Notes: a model not told the origin generated them from the letters alone. A DNA stretch of 5,554 bases from CALKWS01 sp035302405 (GCA_035302405.1 DATGSR010000247.1:1-5554); one strand, 5' to 3'. Shown: positions 1 through 4,838, numbered from the stretch's first letter. A program made the numbers and translations.

Positions 1-675
1 CTCGTCGGTGTATGACTCCTGATGCGGGCGGGGCACCGGACGGATCGCCCCAGCATCCACCACCAGCAGATCCGTCTCCGGAGCCAGCGCGGTGACCTGC
101 GTGCTCAACGCCACCCCTGCGTTCTGGCGGTGTTCGTGAGCCAGCGGCACGCCTTCTTCATCGGCGAGGGCGATCGCCGCCCCGGGGCCGATCCCGACGG
201 CGTCGACCTGCTCCTCCACAAGTGTGCGGGCGAACGTGCCCAGTTGGGCCCGGTAACTGAGGTCGTCGGCCGACTCCCGATAGTCCTGCCATCCCGGCAC
301 CACCCCATCGGTTCCCGGCTCGGTCAGGGTACGGCAGGGCCCGGGCAGGTCTCCGGCCCGGTTCCCGGCGGAGACGGCCAGCCACCCGTCGGCCGGGCAC
401 GCGCTGGTCCGCACGCTCCGCACGATCAACGACGCCGCCGTCTCCTGCGTCAGTGCCGCCAGATTGGGCGTGGCCTCAGTGACGTCGTCCCAGGACAACC
501 CGGGGGCGCCGATGAAGACCACCGGCTGATGGGTGGGACTGGTCACCGGCTCACCGTCGGCACCCGGATCCGGGTCCGGCAGTGCTGCGACGGCCGGGCT
601 CGCCAACGCGGCGCTGGTCATGGCCGCGGCCGCGATCATGACCACACGTCGCAACAGCCGGGTGGTACGCCTCAT
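1..675 (-). CDS. Exported alkaline-phosphatase-like conserved actinobacterial protein, N-terminal part (C-terminus beyond window edge)
   Basis: This is an open reading frame of 225 codons with no stop before the window edge, so only the N-terminus is present. Residues 1-30 form a signal peptide: arginines at 2, 3, 6, 9 and 10, a hydrophobic alanine-rich stretch at 11-25, and a likely cut after the AVA at 28-30. A Pro/Asp-rich linker follows (32-50), then a beta strand PVVFIGAPGL (51-60) with SWDDV and TPNLAAL, a CPADGWLAVSAGNRA segment (93-107) and a VDAVGIGPGAAIAL segment (158-170). From memory, these blocks are typical of a large uncharacterised actinobacterial family whose fold resembles the alkaline phosphatase/sulfatase superfamily and which often ends in several membrane helices. 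No metal-binding residues can be confirmed in the visible part, so no enzymatic activity is claimed. The start could be the ATG at 675 or the in-frame TTG at 678; a stop lies four codons above the TTG. The gene is divergent from pheA. The function is unknown. Confidence 0.8.
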   Translation of the reverse strand, partial: MRRTTRLLRRVVMIAAAAMTSAALASPAVAALPDPDPGADGEPVTSPTHQPVVFIGAPGLSWDDVTEATPNLAALTQETAASLIVRSVRTSACPADGWLAVSAGNRAGDLPGPCRTLTEPGTDGVVPGWQDYRESADDLSYRAQLGTFARTLVEEQVDAVGIGPGAAIALADEEGVPLAHEHRQNAGVALSTQVTALAPETDLLVVDAGAIRPVPRPHQESYTDE

Positions 676-780
676 CAACGCCCAACCCTATGCGCCGCTA
701 GGCTCGGCACCGGGTCACCACGGCCCACCTTTCACAGGCGATCCACGTGATCCTCACCGGCCAGTCAGGGAGAGCAACCC
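676..780. promoter_or_regulatory. Divergent promoter region between the exported protein and pheA
   Basis: This 105-base gap must carry the start signals for both divergent genes. On the minus strand a TAGGGT (685-690 on the plus strand) ends nine bases before the ATG at 675, or six before the TTG at 678. That spacing would give a nearly leaderless transcript. On the plus strand TAGGCT at 699-704 is a possible -10 for pheA, giving an untranslated leader of about 70 bases. No convincing -35 boxes are visible, and these hexamers are short enough to occur by chance. The pheA ribosome-binding site AGGGAGAG (767-774) lies six bases before its ATG. No Phe-rich leader peptide or attenuator is visible. 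Confidence 0.35.
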
Positions 781-1716
781 ATGCGCTACGCCTACCTGGG
801 CCCCACGGGCACCTTTACCGAAGCCGCCCTGCTGCAAGTGGCAGACCCGCAAGTCGATGAGTTCGTGCCGATGCCGGGGGTGCCGGCCGTCCTGGAAGCG
901 GTCCGCACCGCCGAGGTTGACCGAGGCATCGTGCCGATCGAGAACTCGGTGGAGGGCGGGGTCAGCGCGACCCTGGACGCCCTCAGTTCGGGCCAACCGT
1001 TGGTGGTCGTGGGAGAAACGGTGGTGCAGGTGCAGTTCGTGCTGGTAGCCCGCCCGGGCACCACGCTGAAGGAGGTGGATCGGATTTCCACCCACCCGCA
1101 CGCCTGGGCCCAGTGCCGGCAATGGTTGGGCCGGCACCTACCGCAGGCCACGCACGTGCCGGCAACGTCCACCGCCGCGGCCGGTGCCCTGTTGGCCCAG
1201 GAAGGGCCGACCGACTTCCAGGCAGCGATCACCGCGCCGCTGACGGCCGCCCAGTACGGCCTGCCGGTGCTGGCCTCCGGTATCGGGGACAACCCGCATG
1301 CGGTCACCCGGTTCGTGCAGGTGGCCAGGCCCGGGCCCATCCCGGCGCGGACCGGTGCGGACAAGACCACCCTGATGGTGCACCTGCCCGATAACGAGGC
1401 CGGGGCGCTGCTGACGATGTTGGAACAGTTCGCCGCCCGCGGGGTGAACCTGTCGCGGATCGAGTCCCGTCCCATCGGGGATTCCCTGGGTCGATACAGT
1501 TTCTCGATCGACGCCGAGGGGCACATCGAGGACGAACGCATCGCCGCAGCGTTGATGGGCCTGCACCAGGTGTGCCCGCTGGTGCGGTTCCTGGGTTCCT
1601 ACCCCCGCGCCGACGGGGGCGCCCCGGGGCAGGTGCCTGCAGGGTTCCACGACGAGAAGTTCCACGCCGCCAGGGAATGGGTAGAGAAGCTGCGTTCCGG
1701 CGTCCACTCCGACTGA
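781..1716 (+). CDS. pheA: Prephenate dehydratase with C-terminal ACT domain
   Basis: This 311-residue protein converts prephenate to phenylpyruvate, releasing water and CO2, in cytosolic phenylalanine biosynthesis. The catalytic domain spans about residues 2-180. It has the opening GPTGTF (7-12), the ENSVEGG segment (54-60) and the TRF triad (176-178), whose threonine is the known catalytic residue of the family. The regulatory ACT domain spans about 196-273. It carries GALL (208-211) and ESRP (228-231), the two motifs that form the phenylalanine feedback site. No chorismate mutase domain is fused at the N-terminus, as is usual for actinobacterial PheA and unlike the E. coli bifunctional enzyme. 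The length fits monofunctional family members, with a polar tail of about 35 residues after the ACT domain. The ATG start is supported by AGGGAGAG six bases upstream. The stop overlaps the start of the soxR-like gene by one base (TGATG). Confidence 0.96.
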   Translation: MRYAYLGPTGTFTEAALLQVADPQVDEFVPMPGVPAVLEAVRTAEVDRGIVPIENSVEGGVSATLDALSSGQPLVVVGETVVQVQFVLVARPGTTLKEVDRISTHPHAWAQCRQWLGRHLPQATHVPATSTAAAGALLAQEGPTDFQAAITAPLTAAQYGLPVLASGIGDNPHAVTRFVQVARPGPIPARTGADKTTLMVHLPDNEAGALLTMLEQFAARGVNLSRIESRPIGDSLGRYSFSIDAEGHIEDERIAAALMGLHQVCPLVRFLGSYPRADGGAPGQVPAGFHDEKFHAAREWVEKLRSGVHSD

Positions 1717-2177
1717 TGCCCGGAGAGGAGCTGCTCACCATCGGCGAGGTCAGCCGCCGCACCGGTGTTGCCCCCTCGGCGTTGCACTACTACGAACGCA
1801 TCGGATTGATCACCTCCACCCGCACCCGCGGCAACCAACGGCGCTACCACCGGCACATGATCCGTCGCGTGAGCCTCGTCGCGGCCGCAAAGAACCTGGG
1901 CATCTCGCTGGCAGATGTGCGCCGGGCGCTCGCGGACGTGCCGTTGCAGGCGCCCCCTACCCGAGCCGACTGGGAGCGGGCCTCGGCCCGGTGGAAGAAC
2001 ATCCTGCGGCAGCGTCGTCGCACCCTGCAGCGCCTTGAGGAGGAACTCACCGGCTGCATCGGTTGCGGATGTTTGTCGATGGACAGATGCACGCTGCTCA
2101 ACCCCGGCGACACCTTGGGGGCGGAAGGGGCCGGGCCGCGGCGGCTGGAGACAGGGAGAGGGGACATGGGAGGTTGA
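1716..2177 (+). CDS. soxR: SoxR, redox-sensing MerR-family transcriptional regulator with [2Fe-2S] cluster
   Basis: This 153-residue protein is a dimeric DNA-binding sensor. Oxidation or nitrosylation of its [2Fe-2S] cluster lets it activate target promoters by untwisting an over-long spacer. The winged-helix MerR domain opens with LLTIGEVSRRTGVAPSALHY (6-25) and continues through YYERIGLI (25-32) and GNQRRY (39-44). A dimerisation helix covers about 84-113. The cluster motif is complete, C114-x2-C117-x-C119-x5-C125, the SoxR signature, followed by LLNPGD (127-132). Length and cysteine spacing match E. coli SoxR, whose ligands are C119, C122, C124 and C130. The ATG at 1716 is chosen because the MerR domain begins immediately after it; the open frame extends further upstream only inside pheA. 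No Shine-Dalgarno sequence precedes it, so translation is probably coupled to pheA termination. No sox box lies upstream of soxR itself. The next genes downstream carry one, which makes them the obvious targets. Confidence 0.94.
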   Translation: MPGEELLTIGEVSRRTGVAPSALHYYERIGLITSTRTRGNQRRYHRHMIRRVSLVAAAKNLGISLADVRRALADVPLQAPPTRADWERASARWKNILRQRRRTLQRLEEELTGCIGCGCLSMDRCTLLNPGDTLGAEGAGPRRLETGRGDMGG

Positions 2178-2312
2178 ATGGTGGGCGCCGGCGGGTGGCG
2201 GGCAATGCCCAGTGGGAGGAGTGTCCTCGCCGCCGCGTGGACTGACGGACACTACGCGGTGCGGTGGGCCGAGGGACCGCACTCCGGCAGTGGGGCGTGC
2301 CTCAGTATTTGA
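2178..2312 (+). CDS. Possible small protein of 44 residues after soxR (doubtful)
   Basis: An ATG follows the soxR stop directly (TGA-ATG) and is preceded by GGGAGG (2168-2173), four bases away. It opens a 44-codon frame rich in Gly, Ala and Trp that ends at TGA 2310-2312, inside the predicted -35 box of the ferredoxin promoter. Roughly 80% of third codon positions are G or C, which is compatible with a gene but also expected by chance in DNA of this composition. No motif, signal peptide or membrane segment is recognisable. The frame also contains two inverted repeats that may instead be terminator structures. It is listed only because of the well-placed ribosome-binding site. Confidence 0.18.
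   Translation: MVGAGGWRAMPSGRSVLAAAWTDGHYAVRWAEGPHSGSGACLSI
2220..2282 (+). terminator. Two inverted repeats in the soxR-fdxA gap, possible terminator of pheA-soxR
   Basis: Two perfect 7-bp inverted repeats lie in tandem. AGTGTCC (2220-2226) pairs with GGACACT (2247-2253) over a 20-base loop. GTGCGGT (2259-2265) pairs with ACCGCAC (2276-2282) over a 10-base loop. The second is the more plausible RNA hairpin. Neither is followed by a T-tract, so they are not classical intrinsic terminators, although actinobacteria often use hairpins without one. They lie where the pheA-soxR transcript would be expected to end, before the ferredoxin promoter. Confidence 0.35.
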
Positions 2313-2339
2313 CCTCAATGGCACTTGAGGTTTTACGGT
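2309..2339 (+). promoter_or_regulatory. MerR-type promoter of the ferredoxin/flavin reductase operon (19-bp spacer)
   Basis: The -35 box TTGACC (2309-2314) and the -10 box TACGGT (2334-2339) are separated by exactly 19 bases (2315-2333). Spacers of 19-20 bp, too long for normal RNA polymerase recognition, are the hallmark of promoters activated by MerR-family proteins, which twist the DNA to realign the two boxes. The sox box at 2313-2330 fills this spacer. Transcription should start near 2346, giving a leader of about 27 bases with the ribosome-binding site GAAGGTGAG (2362-2370) before the ATG at 2373. This layout predicts a promoter that is off with reduced SoxR and on with oxidised SoxR. 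Confidence 0.8.
2313..2330. promoter_or_regulatory. SoxR operator (sox box)
   Basis: The 18-bp site reads CCTCAATGGCACTTGAGG. Its 6-bp arms CCTCAA and TTGAGG are a perfect inverted repeat, extended to 7 bp by A2312 and T2331. Both arms are identical to those of the E. coli soxS operator (CCTCAAGTTAACTTGAGG, from memory), with the same total length. Only the central six bases differ. It overlaps the last two bases of the -35 box, as expected for a MerR-family activator site. With soxR located immediately upstream, SoxR is the clear candidate binder. Confidence 0.87.
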
Positions 2340-2372
2340 GCTGTAGCCGGCTCGTTGAGATGAAGGTGAGTC

Positions 2373-2696
2373 ATGACGTATGTGATCGCAGAACCCTGCG
2401 TGGACCTGAAGGACAAGGGCTGCATCGACGAATGCCCAGTGGACTGCATCTACGAGGGTGACCGGATGCTGTATATCCAGCCTGATGAGTGCGTGGACTG
2501 CGGCGCGTGCGAACCAGTGTGCCCGGTCGAGGCGATCTTCTACGAGGATGACGTGCCCGAGCAGTGGTCCCATTACTACGAGGCCAACGTGGAGTTCTTC
2601 GACCAGATCGGCTCTCCCGGAGGGGCCGCGATCACCGGCCCGATCGCCGGTGATCACCCGATCGTTGCCGCGCTGCCGCCGCAGGTGCACGAATGA
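2373..2696 (+). CDS. fdxA: 7Fe ferredoxin ([3Fe-4S][4Fe-4S])
   Basis: This 107-residue cytosolic electron carrier has eight cysteines spaced as in Azotobacter vinelandii ferredoxin I, shifted by one residue. By that analogy C9, C17 and C50 would bind the [3Fe-4S] cluster, C21, C40, C43 and C46 would bind the [4Fe-4S] cluster, and C25 would be the free cysteine beside it. The key segments are CVDLKDKGCIDECPVDC (9-25) and CVDCGACEPVCP (40-51). The acidic residues around EDD (58-60) and the tail beyond residue 65 fit the FdxA-type length. GAAGGTGAG precedes the ATG at good spacing. The gene is first in an operon: the next start overlaps its stop (ATGA). A MerR-type promoter with a sox box precedes it, so induction by redox stress is inferred. 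Possible partners are a cytochrome P450 or other oxygenase elsewhere, the adjacent flavin reductase protein, or SoxR itself; none is shown by the sequence. Confidence 0.94.
   Translation: MTYVIAEPCVDLKDKGCIDECPVDCIYEGDRMLYIQPDECVDCGACEPVCPVEAIFYEDDVPEQWSHYYEANVEFFDQIGSPGGAAITGPIAGDHPIVAALPPQVHE
2630..2655 (+). repeat. Perfect 10-bp inverted repeat inside the 3' end of fdxA
   Basis: GATCACCGGC (2630-2639) and GCCGGTGATC (2646-2655) are exact reverse complements around a six-base loop. In RNA this is a stable GC-rich hairpin. It lies in the ferredoxin tail codons (about residues 86-95), ending 37 bases before the start of the next gene. No T-tract follows. It could act as an RNA stability or processing element that sets different levels of the two proteins, or it may be chance from GC-rich codons. 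Confidence 0.6.
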
Positions 2697-3241
2697 ACCG
2701 CTCCAGTACCGCTGCGGCCCCGCCCCGGGGGCACGTGAATCCCCAGGCGCCGGGATCGGCCAATCACGCGCCCACCGCGGACTCCTTCAAGGACATTTTC
2801 AGCACCCACCCTGCGGGGGTGGCGCTGGTGACGGCGACCGATGAGTCCGGACCGGTCGGACTGACCGTCTCCTCGGTGGCTTCGGTCAGTCCAGACCCGG
2901 CGGCGCTGTCCTTCTCCTTGACGTCAGCGCGTGGCAGTGCTGCCGGCATTCTGCACGCGGGCACGTTCGTGGTGCACCTACTAAATGAGAAACACTCCGG
3001 GTTGGCGGCCACGTTCGCCCGTTCCGGTGCCGCGCGGTTCACCCCCGAGCAGGGCTGGTCCGGTCTGCCCAGCGGTGAGCCCTTCCTGCCCAGCGCCCGG
3101 TGGGCGTTGCGCTGTGCTCCGATCCAAACGGTGTCGGTAGGCCCATCGGAACTGATGATTGCCGAGGTACTCCAGATGTACCAGGGTCCGCCGGGTCAGC
3201 CCCTGGTCTATTACGAGCGCGAGTTCCGTACGCTGACCTGA
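2693..3241 (+). CDS. Flavin reductase-like, FMN-binding split-barrel protein
   Basis: This 182-residue protein belongs to the flavin reductase domain family, in which NAD(P)H reduces free or bound FMN/FAD, often for a partner monooxygenase. A polar, low-complexity N-terminus (1-30) precedes the domain. The domain begins at SFKDIFSTHPAGVALVTA (31-48) and continues with GPVGLTVSSVASVSPDPAAL (53-72), the family's flavin-phosphate-binding type segment. TFVVHLLNEKHSGLAATFA (91-109) follows, and the domain ends near YYEREF (173-178). The GDH motif usually found late in this family is absent; the equivalent place seems to read GPSEL (150-154), so NAD(P)H use is uncertain. The ATG overlaps the fdxA stop (ATGA), which implies translational coupling and one SoxR-controlled transcript. 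The stop codon at 3239-3241 lies inside a TGACC repeat array. A flavoredoxin-like electron carrier or another FMN-binding role is the main alternative. Confidence 0.85.
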   Translation: MNRSSTAAAPPRGHVNPQAPGSANHAPTADSFKDIFSTHPAGVALVTATDESGPVGLTVSSVASVSPDPAALSFSLTSARGSAAGILHAGTFVVHLLNEKHSGLAATFARSGAARFTPEQGWSGLPSGEPFLPSARWALRCAPIQTVSVGPSELMIAEVLQMYQGPPGQPLVYYEREFRTLT

Positions 3242-3273
3242 CCTGACCTGACCTGACCTGACCTGACCTGACC
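3234..3273. repeat. Pentanucleotide tandem repeat, (TGACC)x8
   Basis: Eight perfect copies of the 5-base unit TGACC run without interruption. The first copy and part of the second are the end of the flavin reductase gene: the last codons are CTG ACC, and the TGA stop at 3239-3241 falls in the second unit. Because the stop occurs so early in the array, gain or loss of units would not change the protein. Such perfect short-unit arrays arise by strand slippage and tend to vary in length between isolates. Confidence 0.97.
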
Positions 3274-3280
3274 GGCCGCC

Positions 3281-3312
3281 CAGGCCCGACCGGCCCCAGG
3301 CCCGACCGGCCC
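3281..3312. repeat. Tandem duplication of a 16-mer
   Basis: CAGGCCCGACCGGCCC occurs twice back to back (3281-3296 and 3297-3312), followed by a partial third copy (CAGG, 3313-3316). The block just before it (GACCGGCCGCC, 3270-3280) looks like a diverged partial copy. It contains the same GACC core as the adjacent pentanucleotide array, so the two repeats may share an origin in replication slippage. No protein-coding role is visible. Confidence 0.9.
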
Positions 3313-3343
3313 CAGGGTGGACCGCGCTGGCCAGGGCACGCGT

Positions 3344-3379
3344 GCAGGAGCGCCCGGTCCGATCGACCGCGGCGCCTGC
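3344..3379. terminator. Strong hairpin between convergent genes, likely bidirectional terminator
   Basis: GCGCCCGGTC (3350-3359) pairs with GACCG (3365-3369) plus GGCGC (3371-3375) across a single unpaired C3370, with a five-base loop, giving ten base pairs. Beyond a two-base bulge, GCAG (3344-3347) pairs with CTGC (3376-3379). It sits between the convergent ends of the flavin reductase gene and the lipid kinase gene, where a terminator serving both is expected. There is no T-tract on either side, so the evidence is structure and position only. The rest of 3242-3404 holds the repeats and no gene. Confidence 0.5.
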
Positions 3380-3404
3380 GAGGCGGAACTCGCCCTGGGC
3401 TTGC

Positions 3405-4607
3405 TTACCCTCGGACCCGTAGCACCAGCGCGCGGTGATCGACCCGCACCGAAAACGCCTGGGTCTCGCCGATCAGGTCCCCGTCAACCTGGATCGGCTC
3501 GGGCTCGGGGCAGCGCACGTGTACATCCCGGCCGCGCCAGAAGGTGATCGAGGAGGTGCTCCAGGTGCCCGACTCGCGGCGCACACCCAAACCTTGCAGC
3601 ACCACCTTGCCGAACAACGAGGCCCATCCGATGACCGAGCGGCGGGTATCGATCGCAGCGATATCGAGCCATCCGTCGTCGAGTTCGGCGTCCGGGAACA
3701 GCACCATCCCCCCGGGTAGCCGGCCGCAGTTCGCGAACAACAGCGTGCGCAGCCGCAATTGGTGTGCCGGCGCGTCGCCGAGCTGCATCTGGACCTTGAT
3801 CTTGCGTCCGTGCAGATGCTGAACACCCGCGAAGAAGTAGGCAAACCACCCCACCCGGGCCTTCAGATCATCATCGGCGCCGGCGACCATCGCCGCATCG
3901 AACCCGATGCCTCCCATCACGAGGAACAGGTGCTCATTGCGCCTCGCCAACGCATCCGGCGGCACCTTCTCCACCGACCCGGCCGCGTCCTGACCCTCAT
4001 CCGGCCCGGTCCCGGGCGGTCGGGCCTGGGCGGCGTCGACCCCTTCCACCTGCTCCACCGAGAGCAGTTCCCGCGGCCGGATCCACCCGACGTCGATCGG
4101 TTGCTCCGTCCCGGTCAGTGCCGTGTGGATGAGGCCGCGGGTGTCCTCCAGTGGAAGGTCCACGTTGCGTGCCAGCAGATTGCCGGTGCCCATCGGTACC
4201 AGGCCCATGGGCACGCCGGTACCCGCCAAGGCGGTCGCCACCGCACGGACGGTGCCGTCGCCGCCGACGGCCACCACCACCGACGCGCGCTCGGCCAGCG
4301 CCCGCTCCGCCTGCCCCAGGCCCGGGTCCTGCACCGTGGTGGTGAACCACAGCGGCTCACCCAGGCCCAGTTCCTGGCACGTGGCATGGACGATGGAGCG
4401 GAACCGTTCCAGGTGGGTAACCTTCACCGGGTTCACCACGAAAGCAGGGGGGCCGGAGCCGTGTTCTTGACGCAGTCGCTCCACCTCGGCGAGCGCGGGC
4501 ACCCTGGCGCCGCGGATGCGGATCCACCGCAGCACCAGCATTCCGACGATCACTGCCGCCAGGGCGAGCACCAAGGCGATGATGCTGACCCACTGCTCCC
4601 ACGTCAT
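3405..4607 (-). CDS. Membrane-anchored lipid kinase of the diacylglycerol kinase family
   Basis: This 400-residue protein belongs to the soluble DgkB/YegS/sphingosine kinase-like family, which phosphorylates a lipid hydroxyl group with ATP. A single N-terminal membrane helix (about 7-27), followed by Arg-rich WIRIRGAR, suggests anchoring with the kinase domain in the cytosol. The N-lobe begins at PPAFVVNPVK (53-62). It holds the nucleotide-binding motif GGDGT (115-119) and PMGTGNLLARN (138-148). The C-terminal lobe carries MGGIGFDAAM (231-240), PDAELDDGWLD (305-315) and PIQVDGD (371-377), where the family often has DGE. A low-complexity Pro/Gly/Asp/Glu-rich insert lies at about 185-222 between the lobes. 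The exact lipid (diacylglycerol, ceramide-like, phosphatidylglycerol or other) cannot be read from sequence. GAGG lies six to seven bases before the ATG at 4607. The gene is divergent from serS and convergent with the flavin reductase gene. Confidence 0.9.
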   Translation of the reverse strand: MTWEQWVSIIALVLALAAVIVGMLVLRWIRIRGARVPALAEVERLRQEHGSGPPAFVVNPVKVTHLERFRSIVHATCQELGLGEPLWFTTTVQDPGLGQAERALAERASVVVAVGGDGTVRAVATALAGTGVPMGLVPMGTGNLLARNVDLPLEDTRGLIHTALTGTEQPIDVGWIRPRELLSVEQVEGVDAAQARPPGTGPDEGQDAAGSVEKVPPDALARRNEHLFLVMGGIGFDAAMVAGADDDLKARVGWFAYFFAGVQHLHGRKIKVQMQLGDAPAHQLRLRTLLFANCGRLPGGMVLFPDAELDDGWLDIAAIDTRRSVIGWASLFGKVVLQGLGVRRESGTWSTSSITFWRGRDVHVRCPEPEPIQVDGDLIGETQAFSVRVDHRALVLRVRG

Positions 4608-4838
4608 AACGCCTCAAACTAGCGCCCGCAGCCACTCACGGCACCTACCGGACGTCTCGGGTCCGGCGTCCGCGCACGGTCGGGGCACCCGCCGACCGAT
4701 CACCTGCACGGCGATCGTGTGCTGGGACGGCGGCCTTGCGGACTGATCGATGGAGGGACTGACAGTTGTCGATCGGGGCTGACAGCACCGGGCGGCGCAC
4801 GTCGTCGGCGGACGCCCGGCAACGATAGGCTGGACCGG
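4608..4838. promoter_or_regulatory. Divergent intergenic region between the lipid kinase gene and serS
   Basis: These 231 bases contain no supportable gene. For serS, TAGGCT (4826-4831) ends seven bases before the GTG start, the spacing of a leaderless actinobacterial promoter. No clear -35 box is seen. For the lipid kinase gene, TAGTTT on the minus strand (4616-4621) ends eight bases before the ATG and overlaps the ribosome-binding region, so it is a weaker promoter candidate. A direct repeat, GGGACTGACAG (4755-4765) and GGGGCTGACAG (4775-4785), lies upstream of serS with a 20-base period, about two helical turns. It may be a protein-binding site. No T-box, tRNA or riboswitch structure is recognisable. 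Confidence 0.35.

Noticed and set aside
22..750. Long plus-strand open frame of 242 codons over the exported protein gene
   Set aside because: It is antisense to a frame with a clear signal peptide and family-like motifs; its own translation is Arg/His/Gly-rich without any motif, as expected of a GC-rich shadow.
676..780. Phenylalanine attenuator or leader peptide upstream of pheA
   Set aside because: No short frame with clustered Phe codons and no terminator/antiterminator pair could be found in the 105-base gap.
792..1541. Minus-strand open frame of 249 codons inside pheA
   Set aside because: pheA is unmistakable on the other strand; this is a shadow frame.
1599..2690. Minus-strand open frame of 363 codons spanning the end of pheA, soxR and fdxA
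   Set aside because: It lies opposite three genes with diagnostic motifs and crosses the sox promoter. Its translation has no recognisable domain.
3234..3312. CRISPR array
   Set aside because: The units are 5 and 16 bases and directly adjacent, with no spacers and no cas genes.
4612..4617. CCTCAA half-site before the lipid kinase gene
   Set aside because: There is no matching right arm at the proper distance; it is simply the complement of that gene's ribosome-binding region.
3759..4622. Plus-strand open frame of 287 codons antisense to the lipid kinase
   Set aside because: The minus strand encodes GGDGT and the other family motifs; the plus-strand product is His/Arg/Pro-rich with no motif.
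4608..4838. Serine T-box riboswitch upstream of serS
   Set aside because: No T-box consensus or terminator hairpin with T-tract is present, and the start appears leaderless.
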